Assembly (NCBI RefSeq): GCF_024972755.1
Contig: NZ_CP087724.1
Location: forward strand, 2,480,001-2,544,000
DNA: 64,000 nt
Source: Halanaeroarchaeum sp. HSR-CO
GTDB taxonomy: Archaea > Halobacteriota > Halobacteria > Halobacteriales > Halobacteriaceae
Direction of reading: 5' to 3'
The position numbers and the translations under genes are program-made. Below are positions 53,528-64,000 of the stretch, one piece after another. Below the pieces are notes generated by a model. That model did no database searches. It was not told where the DNA came from and saw only the letters and a program-made list of their open reading frames with translations. Position 1 is the stretch's first letter. Each line of letters begins with the position of its first letter.

Positions 53528-54157
53528 ATGACGACCCAAGAGCGTGGATCCCGACCCCTCCTGACCGACGGCGGCCGCCCGACACCGGGCGTCCCCGACG
53601 TGGACGACGAACCGGACCAGGCTGACCAGAAGCCCGAAGAATCGACGGCGAGCAAACGCGGATCGGCGGGCCAGAAAGCGGCTTCGGGCCGGCAGATGCC
53701 GGGCGTCCCGCAGACGGAGGGGGCCGAGACCGAATCGCCGGACGAACACGAGGGAGGGGGAAGTTGTGGCACCGGCGGGGAGGCCGATCACGAGACCGTC
53801 CACGACCTGACCACCGCTATCACACTCGAGGCGCTCAAGCGCACCGAATCGCCGTCTGCCGTCATCGCCGAGACGAACACCTGGTCAGACTGGGTTGGCG
53901 TCGTCGGCGATGCGAGCGGGCCGGCGATGAACACGTATTTCCGCAACAACGGGATCGACGTGGACTTCTTCAACGACGTCTCCCGCGGCCCGGCCGATCG
54001 TCTCGCGCGCATCGACGAGACCCACCACTTCTACTCCGAACGTCGGGTGCTCGTCGGCCTTCCGGAGGAACGCGAGTGGGCCGAGGAGGCCGGCTGGGAG
54101 TTCCAGTCGTTCCACGAGGTGGCCGAGGAAGCCGACTGGTCGCTCACGGAGGAGTGA
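53528..54157 (+). CDS. DUF7124-like protein with disordered N-terminus
   Basis: 209 residues. Residues 1-90 are low-complexity and acidic/polar (disordered, rich in Gly, Glu, Pro). Residues ~95-209 form a domain that I recognise from haloarchaea as DUF7124: ITLEALKRTESPSAVIAETN, TWSDWVGVVGDASGPAMNTY, ERRVLVGLPEEREWAEEAGW. Its stop overlaps the next gene's ATG by one base (TGATG). The pair with an RNase H-like exonuclease is conserved in haloarchaea in my memory, suggesting joint work on nucleic acid. Confidence 0.75.
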   Translation: MTTQERGSRPLLTDGGRPTPGVPDVDDEPDQADQKPEESTASKRGSAGQKAASGRQMPGVPQTEGAETESPDEHEGGGSCGTGGEADHETVHDLTTAITLEALKRTESPSAVIAETNTWSDWVGVVGDASGPAMNTYFRNNGIDVDFFNDVSRGPADRLARIDETHHFYSERRVLVGLPEEREWAEEAGWEFQSFHEVAEEADWSLTEE

Positions 54158-54903
54158 TGCGCGTCGAGAACAGCTTCATCCCCGTCCACGGCGTCGGCGA
54201 GACGACCGAACGATCGCTCTGGACGGCGGGCATCACGCACTGGGACGCCTTCACGCCGGACGCGGTCGGGCCCAAGACCGCCGATCGCATCGAGGACTAC
54301 CTGGCCACCGCCCGCCCCCGACTGGACGACGGTGACGCACGGTTTTTCGCCGAGACGATGCCGAGTCGCTGTCACTGGCGACTGTACGAGAACTTTCGCG
54401 AGGAGACGCTCTTCTTCGACATCGAGACGACCGGACTGAGCAAACAGCAACACGTGGTCACGACCGTCTCCGTTCACCGCGACGGCAACACGCGGACCTA
54501 CGTCCGGGGCCAGGACCTGACCAGGGCCGCGCTCGAAGCGGAGTTCTCGGACGCGAAACTCGTCGGGACGTTCAACGGCAAGCAGTTCGACGTGCCCTTT
54601 CTCGAGCACGCATTCGACCTGGACATCGACCTGCCGCATCTCGACCTGCGATTTCTCGGCGATCGGGTCGGATTCAGCGGCGGGCTAAAGCGGGTTGAAC
54701 GAGACCTCGGTATCGAGCGCGACCGGCCGGACATCTCTGGGCGAGACGCCGTGCGCCTCTGGCACGAGTACGACCGAGATGGTGACGCCGACGCGCTGGC
54801 GACCCTGATTGCGTACAACCAGGACGACGCGCGAAATCTCGTCGCGCTGGCCGACGAGCTCACGGGCAGAATCCACGACCGCGTGTTCCCAGAGACGGAC
54901 TGA
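54157..54903 (+). CDS. RNase H-like 3'-5' exonuclease (YprB type)
   Basis: 248 residues. N-terminal ~60 residues contain a helix-hairpin-helix-like stretch FIPVHGVGETTERSLWTAGI. Exonuclease core: ExoI LFFDIETTGL (87-96), ExoII GTFNGKQFDVPFLEHAFD with Asp, and ExoIII YNQDDARNLVALAD with the catalytic Asp. The DEDD set places it with DnaQ-like and YprB proteins, which are probably single-strand exonucleases. Overlaps the DUF7124-like gene. Confidence 0.86.
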   Translation: MRVENSFIPVHGVGETTERSLWTAGITHWDAFTPDAVGPKTADRIEDYLATARPRLDDGDARFFAETMPSRCHWRLYENFREETLFFDIETTGLSKQQHVVTTVSVHRDGNTRTYVRGQDLTRAALEAEFSDAKLVGTFNGKQFDVPFLEHAFDLDIDLPHLDLRFLGDRVGFSGGLKRVERDLGIERDRPDISGRDAVRLWHEYDRDGDADALATLIAYNQDDARNLVALADELTGRIHDRVFPETD

Positions 54904-54932
54904 TCGAGCGGGCGTTTTCGACGGCTGGCTGA

Positions 54933-55337
54933 TCAGGCGGGCGGACTCGGTTTCTCGATGTGCGAGACGTAGGCGGTCATGTCGCTGGTCGTGATCATAC
55001 CGACGGGCTCCTGGCCCTCGGTGACCGGGACGTGGTGGAAGCCGTGCTCGATCATGATGTCGGCGACGTCCCGGATGGTGTCGTTCGCGTCGGTTGTCGT
55101 GACGGTATCGGTGCAGTACTCGCCGACGACCGCTTCGTCGCTCGAGCCACCGTCCGCCGCGGCGCGAACGAAATCGGTCGAGGTGAGGATGCCATCGAGC
55201 GCGCCGTCCTCGTCGAGCACCACGAGAGAACCGATATCGGCGTCGATCATCGTCTGTGCTGCTTCCTGCACCGGGGTGTCCCGGGAGACGGAATGGACAG
55301 GTGAGGACATCAACCGCCCCACGAAAATGTCTTCCAT
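54933..55337 (-). CDS. Two-CBS-domain protein
   Basis: 134 residues from ATG at 55337 (MEDIFVGRLMSSPVHSVSRD). CBS 1: PVQEAAQTMIDADIGSLVVL ... ILTSTDFVR; CBS 2: TTTDANDTIRDVADIMIEHG ... MITTSDMTAYVSH. The pair is a full Bateman module binding adenine nucleotides and usually controls an enzyme or channel. It stands free here, as do many haloarchaeal CBS proteins. Confidence 0.88.
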   Translation of the reverse strand: MEDIFVGRLMSSPVHSVSRDTPVQEAAQTMIDADIGSLVVLDEDGALDGILTSTDFVRAAADGGSSDEAVVGEYCTDTVTTTDANDTIRDVADIMIEHGFHHVPVTEGQEPVGMITTSDMTAYVSHIEKPSPPA

Positions 55338-55415
55338 GGGACGCGGTTGCACGCAATGGCTGTTAAGGATTTGCACACCGGCGATGGTTACAGAGAAGTC
55401 CAGGGCCGGCGCCGC

Positions 55416-56273
55416 TCACGCCGTCTCGAGCCCGCTCCGAATGCCGTCTTCGACCGTCGGATATCGCAACTCGTAGCCGGTCTCGTGCAATCGAACGTTC
55501 GAGACGCGCTTGTTCGCGGCCAAACGTTCCCGACGTGACTGGGAGAGTTCGCGCTCCTCGAGCGGGACGACCTCGGGGGCTTGGACGCCCTGCTGGGCTG
55601 CGATCCATCGAGCGAGCGCCGGTCGCTCCATCGGTTGGTCGTCGACGACGTTGAGCACCGACGGGGACTCGGTGACGGTAGTCAGTAGATAGGCGATGGC
55701 GCCGGCGGCGTCGTCGCGGTGGACGAAGTTCCCGTAGCCGGGAGAAACCGGTCCCTCGAGATAGCGCTCGACCGGCGAGCGTCCGGGTCCGTAGATTCCG
55801 CCAAAGCGGAGGACCGTGCGATCGATGGCCGGATTGCCCGCTTCGAGAGCGATTCGCTCCGCCTCGATTAGCGTCCGTTCCCGGTCGGTCGTCGGGCGGA
55901 GTGGGGTTTCCTCGTCGACCCAGTCACCACCGTGGTCGCCGTAGACGCCCGTACTCGAGGTGTACACCAGTTGGTCGGGTTCCGATCGGCGCCCCCCGAA
56001 GTGGTCGATGACCATCTCGAGGGCGTCGACGTAGGTCTCGCGCGCGCCGGTTCCACCGCGGGCACTCGCCGCGTAGACCACCACGTCCGCGCTCGGCAGC
56101 GAGAGCAGGTCAGTGGCGTTCGACGCATCCCCGTGAACGGCCTCCAGTCCTGCCTCGGTGACCGCGTCGAGACCGGCCTCGGACCGACGAACCCCCGTGA
56201 CACGATGCTCTGGCGTCAGTTGGCGGCCGAGTTCGAGCCCGACGTATCCACAGCCGACGATGAGGACGTGCAC
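55416..56273 (-). CDS. NAD-dependent epimerase/SDR family protein
   Basis: 285 residues. Rossmann motif VLIVGCGYVGLELGRQL (about 3-19, GxGxxG); SDR catalytic pair around YTSSTGVYGDHGG (Ser/Tyr). The extended-SDR C-terminus follows. Closest in layout to YeeZ-type proteins that act in sugar or cofactor metabolism; substrate unknown. GTG at 56273 is preferred: the longer frame reads into non-conserved residues. Another start at 56309 is possible. Confidence 0.83.
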   Translation of the reverse strand: MHVLIVGCGYVGLELGRQLTPEHRVTGVRRSEAGLDAVTEAGLEAVHGDASNATDLLSLPSADVVVYAASARGGTGARETYVDALEMVIDHFGGRRSEPDQLVYTSSTGVYGDHGGDWVDEETPLRPTTDRERTLIEAERIALEAGNPAIDRTVLRFGGIYGPGRSPVERYLEGPVSPGYGNFVHRDDAAGAIAYLLTTVTESPSVLNVVDDQPMERPALARWIAAQQGVQAPEVVPLEERELSQSRRERLAANKRVSNVRLHETGYELRYPTVEDGIRSGLETA

Positions 56274-56348
56274 GGTCGAGCGAACGCGCGCGAGAAGTAT
56301 AGCGGTCACGGAAGGGCCGACGCTGGCCGGTTCAGCTGAACTGGGAAC

Positions 56349-57524
56349 TCAGACCGGCTCTTTCGGGAGTAGATAGTACAGCACCCCGCCCAAAGCCGTC
56401 ATGACGGCGAGTCCGTAGAGGGCCGCATCGAAGTACCCCAGGTCCGCCACACCGCCGACCACGGTCGATCCGAACGCGCCCAGGACGAAAAATCCCGTCC
56501 GCACGAATCCCCAGATCGTTCCCTTGCTTTCGGTGGGAAGCGAGCCGATGATGTAGGCGTTCGTCATGGGGCCCAGAGCGAGCCTGATGGCGATGAGAAC
56601 CGTCACCACGGTGAACCAGCCCAGTGACTCGATCCACGGCAACCACATCAGCGGCAACACGCTCACCGCGCTGAGCCCCACCAGGACCCGCCGATATCCG
56701 AACCGGTCCGCGAGTCGGCCGGCACTGAGCTGAAACATCCCGCCAGCGAGGAACAACAGCGCGTAGAGACTGCTCGCAGTGGACGCCGACAGTCCCCCTT
56801 CGGCGGAGAGGTACGTCGGGTAGAAGGCGGTCAGCCCTTGAAAGATGAACAACATGATGACGATACCTCCCACGGCGAGCGCGATTCGACGCGTCCGGAG
56901 GGCCCGTCCGGACCGTCGGATACCCTGAACAAGCGACCCTGCCGGGCCACTCCCCGGGAGGGTCTGAGGAACGACGACGAGTAGGGCAAGGCCCGAGGCG
57001 AAGAACGCAGGCCCGACGATACCGATAGCCCAGCGCCAGCCGATGTACTCGGTGAGCACCGTGGCCGCGAGCGGTAGCGTCGCCGCGCCGATACTGCCGG
57101 CACCGAGAACGAACCCGAAGGCGAGTCCCTCGAACTGATCGAAGCGCTTCGTGAGGGCAGTGCCGCGGGCAGGTCCGAACAGTCCGGTCGCCACGCCGAA
57201 GGCGGCTGCCGCGACCAGGAACCACTCGTAGGTCGGCGCCAGGGCGAACCCGATCATACTCACCGCAGCCAGAAGTGCACTCGTGCCGAGAAGAACGCGT
57301 TCGCCGATGCGATCAGTGAGGACACCAGCCGGGAACTGCATCCCGCCGTACGTGAGCCAGATGACGGTGACGATGAGGCCTGCGCCCGCGTTCTGGATGG
57401 CGAATTCCGTCTTGATGACGGGCAACAGAGCGGGGACGAGAAATCGCGCGCCAAGGGTCAAAAACCAGCCGAAGGCGAGGGCGAGCAAGAACGGTCCGCG
57501 GTCGCTCGAGACGACGTCGTACAT
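56349..57524 (-). CDS. MFS transporter
   Basis: 391 residues, 12 membrane segments. MFS signature between helices 2 and 3: GVLTDRIGERVLLG; repeated between 8 and 9: GRLADRFGYRRVLVG. Helix 1 starts FLLALAFGWFLTLGARFLVP. The substrate is unknown: possibly export of drugs or small organic compounds. ATG at 57524 or GTG at 57560 in the same frame are both possible; I chose the ATG. It is next to the rRNA terminator. Confidence 0.88.
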   Translation of the reverse strand: MYDVVSSDRGPFLLALAFGWFLTLGARFLVPALLPVIKTEFAIQNAGAGLIVTVIWLTYGGMQFPAGVLTDRIGERVLLGTSALLAAVSMIGFALAPTYEWFLVAAAAFGVATGLFGPARGTALTKRFDQFEGLAFGFVLGAGSIGAATLPLAATVLTEYIGWRWAIGIVGPAFFASGLALLVVVPQTLPGSGPAGSLVQGIRRSGRALRTRRIALAVGGIVIMLFIFQGLTAFYPTYLSAEGGLSASTASSLYALLFLAGGMFQLSAGRLADRFGYRRVLVGLSAVSVLPLMWLPWIESLGWFTVVTVLIAIRLALGPMTNAYIIGSLPTESKGTIWGFVRTGFFVLGAFGSTVVGGVADLGYFDAALYGLAVMTALGGVLYYLLPKEPV

Positions 57525-57637
57525 CGTCTCGGTCTCCGATGCATCAGTGTTCGACGTCACGGCTCGTCGGACATACTCCCGTCCGGTACAAGAACGCGTG
57601 GGTGCCGGTAACGGAGGCGGCACTGTCCAAAATGACG

Positions 57638-57671
57638 AAAACCCCCGAGCGACACCGCTGTCGCTCGAGGG
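57638..57671 (-). terminator. rRNA operon terminator hairpin
   Basis: 13-bp stem with two G-T/mismatch-type positions (CCCTCGAGCGACA / TGTCGCTCGGGGG), loop GCGG, followed by TTTT on the minus strand. It lies 20 bp past the 5S 3' end, before the MFS gene. Confidence 0.8.
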
Positions 57672-57691
57672 TTGGTATGAACGGAATGAAT

Positions 57692-57813
57692 GGAGGCGGC
57701 GAACCGGTTTTCCCAGAGGCTCGCGCACTCGAGTACTCGCCGGAACGCAGGTGGGCTTAACTTCCGTGTTCGGGATGGGTACGGGTGTAACCCCACCGCT
57801 ATGGCCGCCTTAA
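57692..57813 (-). rRNA. rrf: 5S ribosomal RNA
   Basis: 122 nt. 5' TTAAGGCGGCCAT pairs with 3' CGCCGCCTCC; the internal CCCATCCCGAACACGGAAGT and CCCACCTGCGTTCCGG are classic 5S loop B/C and loop E-adjacent segments. Confidence 0.95.
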
Positions 57814-57871
57814 CGCCGACTCGCGGAATCGAACCGCGATCGTGACACCAGTCGTCGGTGGTCCTGATGCC

Positions 57872-57926
57872 GTGTGTACGTGCAATCCAGTTAACGCCTG
57901 GACTCGAACTCCGAGTCGGACGTGCG
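57872..57926 (-). other. 3' arm of 23S processing stem
   Basis: Pairs with 60863-60920. Matching arms: GGACGTGCG/CGCACGTCC and CTGGACTCG/CGAGTCCAG with a 4-bp CCGA/TCGG helix between loops (bulge-helix-bulge-like), then an outer stem CTGGATTGCACGTA/TACGTGCAATCCAG. The site for excision of 23S precursor by the tRNA-splicing-type endonuclease. Confidence 0.7.
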
Positions 57927-57934
57927 GATGAATG

Positions 57935-60848
<2,914 letters not shown>

Positions 60849-60862
60849 GTAATCTTCAATTT

Positions 60863-60920
60863 CGCACGTCCACATTCGGTGGACGAGTCCAGTGAGCGCC
60901 TGGATTGCACGTATACACGG
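60863..60920 (-). other. 5' arm of 23S processing stem
   Basis: Partner of 57872-57926; contains GGACGTGCG, CTGGACTCG and an outer arm ending in GTGTATACGTGCAATCCAG-like sequence on this strand. Precedes the 23S 5' end by about 15 nt. Confidence 0.7.
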
Positions 60921-61092
60921 TCGTCATCGCACGTCACCCGTCACGGGGTACCCTATACTGGAATACCCTTGTTGGGCGAGCGTACATCGACCCTTCCTAC
61001 CCGCGCTTTCGCGGGGCAGTGCATCAGTCGTCCGGGGTAGTTCGTATCGTCGTCCCACACTTAAGGGGCACGATTCGAACCGCCCGGAAGCA

Positions 61093-61164
61093 TGGACCCA
61101 CTGGGATTTGAACCCAGGGCCTCCGCCTTGCAAAGGCGGCGCTCTCCCGCTGAGCTATGGGCCC
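61093..61164 (-). tRNA. tRNA-Ala (TGC) in the rRNA spacer
   Basis: 72 nt. Acceptor GGGCCCA/TGGGTCC, discriminator A; anticodon stem CCGCC/GGCGG with loop TTTGCAA, anticodon TGC; T arm CTGGG-TTCAAAT-CCCAG. Standard position in euryarchaeal rRNA operons. Confidence 0.97.
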
Positions 61165-61191
61165 GCCTCCCTATCGGGAGGGGTGCGGCGT

Positions 61192-61209
61192 GTTAGCCTC
61201 GATGGTTTG
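61192..61209 (-). other. 3' arm of 16S processing stem
   Basis: CAAACCATCGAGGCTAAC on the minus strand, perfectly complementary over 18 bp to 62869-62886. It brackets the mature 16S with about 95 nt of trailer; further pairings (CCGACCAGA/TCTGGTCGG, ATCGTG/CACGAT) continue inward to a bulge-helix-bulge-like site. Confidence 0.8.
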
Positions 61210-61303
61210 TAGGTGTCTGGTCGGGCACGATCACTCGTGACGGGATGGGGACAGCGAGATGCTGCCACCATTGGGCCAGGCGAAATGCCTGGTCCCGATC
61301 GTT

Positions 61304-62776
<1,473 letters not shown>

Positions 62777-62868
62777 GTGCCGGGAATATTCCCGGCGGGC
62801 CAGAGAAGGGAGTCTCTGGTTGGCGGGTGTGGTCGTCACGATGAAAATCGTGGCCGACCAGATTTCAC

Positions 62869-62886
62869 CAAACCATCGAGGCTAAC
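62869..62886 (-). other. 5' arm of 16S processing stem
   Basis: GTTAGCCTCGATGGTTTG on the minus strand pairs perfectly with 61192-61209. Located about 95 nt before the mature 16S 5' end. Confidence 0.8.
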
Positions 62887-63040
62887 ATCAGATACCATCT
62901 GTACGGCGGACCGCAGGGGTGGAATCCTCATGTCCTTCGGGACCCGAACGTTGGGTTCGTTGGGTGATAAACCCATCGAAGCCAGGTCGGCTCCCATCGC
63001 CCCGGTCGACCCGGGGCGGTCACATTCAACCCGACGCCCC

Positions 63041-63063
63041 GTTATTACTTAAGGGCATCGAAC
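63041..63063 (-). promoter_or_regulatory. rRNA operon promoter, proximal
   Basis: Minus strand GTTCGATGCCCTTAAGTAAT followed by AAC: a TATA-like CTTAAGTAAT preceded by the TTCGA-GCCC element known from haloarchaeal rRNA promoters. Nearly identical to the copy at 63173-63193. Confidence 0.8.
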
Positions 63064-63172
63064 CCGAGCCGTCGAGGCCGGGGTCGACGCCAAACTGGGA
63101 CGTCGGATCGCATCACGGCGCGTCGGTCGTGCCGACCACCGCTCATCGAACGCATTCTATCCGAGGTCCCGG

Positions 63173-63193
63173 GTATTACTTAAGGGCATCGAA
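63173..63193 (-). promoter_or_regulatory. rRNA operon promoter, middle
   Basis: Minus strand GTTCGATGCCCTTAAGTAAT followed by A; the same element as the proximal one, about 130 bp further upstream. Confidence 0.8.
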
Positions 63194-63308
63194 CCCGACC
63201 AGTCGTGGTCGGGAACGACGACCCGTGCCGGGGCGTCGAGCGAACATCAGTGGCGCCGGGTGACCCGGGCCACCTCATCGTGTGCAACCTATCGAAATGC
63301 AGGCCCAC

Positions 63309-63326
63309 GGATAAGGGCGTCGAACC
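63309..63326 (-). promoter_or_regulatory. rRNA operon promoter, distal (weaker match)
   Basis: Minus strand GGTTCGACGCCCTTATCC: keeps the TTCGA-GCCCTTA core but not the full AAGTAAT box. Third in a series spaced about 130 bp. Confidence 0.55.
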
Positions 63327-63501
63327 GGACCCCTCCTCGGGACGGCGTTACATGGCAGAAAGTGTGGCACGGGCGGAGGCCGATCGGTCATCCCACGCAC
63401 TGTGCGTCAGGTCTGATCGGGTGGTACCCGCGCCAGCGCGGACTACGGCGAGACGGTACATAAGCCCATCACCGTCGCCCGAACTTCGCGAGGAACGTGT
63501 C

Positions 63502-63816
63502 TCAAACCTCTTCGATGTGCTCGATGCCCTTCTTGGAGACGTTCGCCTCCGTGATATCGCTGGGCATCCAGTCCGGTTTGTCGTCGGGAGCGGTCTCCTC
63601 CCACGCCCAGGCATCGTAGATGTGGACTTTATCCGTCCCTTTCTCCCGAAGTCGGATCTCGAGTCGAGGGGCGGATTCCTCCGAGGACCCAACTTCGGCC
63701 AGCCGGCGTGCGGCTTTGAGCGCTGCCTGGCGGGGAGTGTTTCCGGAGAACACGCTCGATTCGTTTCCGTTCGTCTCGCGAAGTGCAAAGTTCCGCTTAC
63801 CGTCCTCACGTACCAT
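63502..63816 (-). CDS. Non-histone chromosomal protein MC1
   Basis: 104 residues. Architectural DNA-binding protein that bends DNA sharply. Family sequence: RNFALRETNGNESSVFSG (8-25), QAALKAARRL (31-40), APRLEIRLREKGTDKVHIY (48-66) and the final IEHIEEV. More acidic than methanogen MC1, as expected for a halophile. Start ATG at 63816. Confidence 0.95.
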   Translation of the reverse strand: MVREDGKRNFALRETNGNESSVFSGNTPRQAALKAARRLAEVGSSEESAPRLEIRLREKGTDKVHIYDAWAWEETAPDDKPDWMPSDITEANVSKKGIEHIEEV

Positions 63817-63851
63817 GGTTTGAACCCATGCGAAGCCAACACAAGACGGGT

Positions 63852-63863
63852 GTATAAATATAC
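63852..63863 (-). promoter_or_regulatory. TATA box of the MC1 gene
   Basis: Minus strand GTATATTTATAC, a near-palindromic A/T run about 36-47 bp before the ATG at 63816. A second AT-rich block AAATATTTATGTAAT (63879-63893) follows upstream. The remaining bases to 64000 show no gene. Confidence 0.65.
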
Positions 63864-64000
63864 CGGCGACCTGACCAGAAAATATTTATGTAATGATCGT
63901 CCGATACCGGAATATCGCCCGATACCGCCGCCATTCGGCCCCGTGACGGCCGTCCCCGTCACGAAACCGACGAGCGCTTGCGGTATCGAGCGGACGCGGG

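Overview
The window comes from a halophilic archaeon of the class Halobacteria. The evidence is a high-GC genome coding very acidic proteins, an archaeal 16S-tRNA-Ala-23S-5S rRNA operon, a fused Kae1-Bud32 protein, the chromosomal protein MC1, a group II chaperonin (thermosome), the haloarchaeal type of malate synthase beside isocitrate lyase, and many small families seen only in haloarchaea. I do not assign a genus.

Layout. 1-3.4 kb: an enoyl-CoA hydratase cut by the window edge, a prenyl-synthase-like protein, tRNA-Thr, a decayed TnpB transposase fragment, and a broken PGF-CTERM surface-protein gene next to a 65-bp tandem repeat. 3.1-8.7 kb: cupin, Hsp20, a P-type cation ATPase and a DASS-type anion transporter. 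8.8-14.3 kb is the most accessory-looking part: a 51-residue membrane peptide behind an AT-rich promoter, two tandem ~690-residue CHAT-like proteins that appear to lack the catalytic residues, and a Tat lipoprotein. 14.3-20.9 kb is a core information-processing block: RdgB, Kae1-Bud32, S27ae, S24e, dephospho-CoA kinase, Spt4, Rpo7, a PIN nuclease and aIF2-gamma. 21-26.7 kb carries membrane proteins, an MBL hydrolase, an AAA ATPase and an Agl23-like membrane protein. 27-33.2 kb holds lipid and ion functions: thiolase, a CPA-type antiporter with a TrkA-like domain, an acyl-CoA ligase and an MBL hydrolase. 33.4-39.8 kb carries SerS, Tsr3, L40e, an acetyltransferase, DUF5786, DUF99, family-4 UDG and HisH. 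40.5-43.1 kb is the glyoxylate-bypass operon (53-residue ORF, isocitrate lyase, malate synthase). 43.1-50.8 kb carries Trm1, BrkB-like, PAP2, GlnA divergent from Lrp, and the thermosome. 50.8-53.5 kb is gene-poor, with a secreted Tat protein and tRNA-Cys bordered by partial copies of its own 3' end. 53.5-57.5 kb: a DUF7124-type protein with an RNase H-like exonuclease, a CBS protein, an SDR and an MFS transporter. 57.6-63.3 kb is the complete rRNA operon on the minus strand with terminator, processing stems and repeated promoters. MC1 follows at 63.5-63.8 kb.

How the genes work together. Translation and transcription genes are packed with overlapping stops and starts (S24e/S27ae, Rpo7/Spt4, PIN/aIF2-gamma), suggesting co-expression. 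Isocitrate lyase and malate synthase give acetate or fatty-acid carbon a route into gluconeogenesis, and acyl-CoA ligase, thiolase and enoyl-CoA hydratase in the same window would supply acetyl-CoA. Lrp beside GlnA suggests local nitrogen control.

The strongest candidates for undescribed biology are a ~140-nt element present twice in opposite orientations with three conserved boxes at identical spacing (15750-15889 and 39768-39907), and the inactive-looking CHAT pair with its small membrane peptide.
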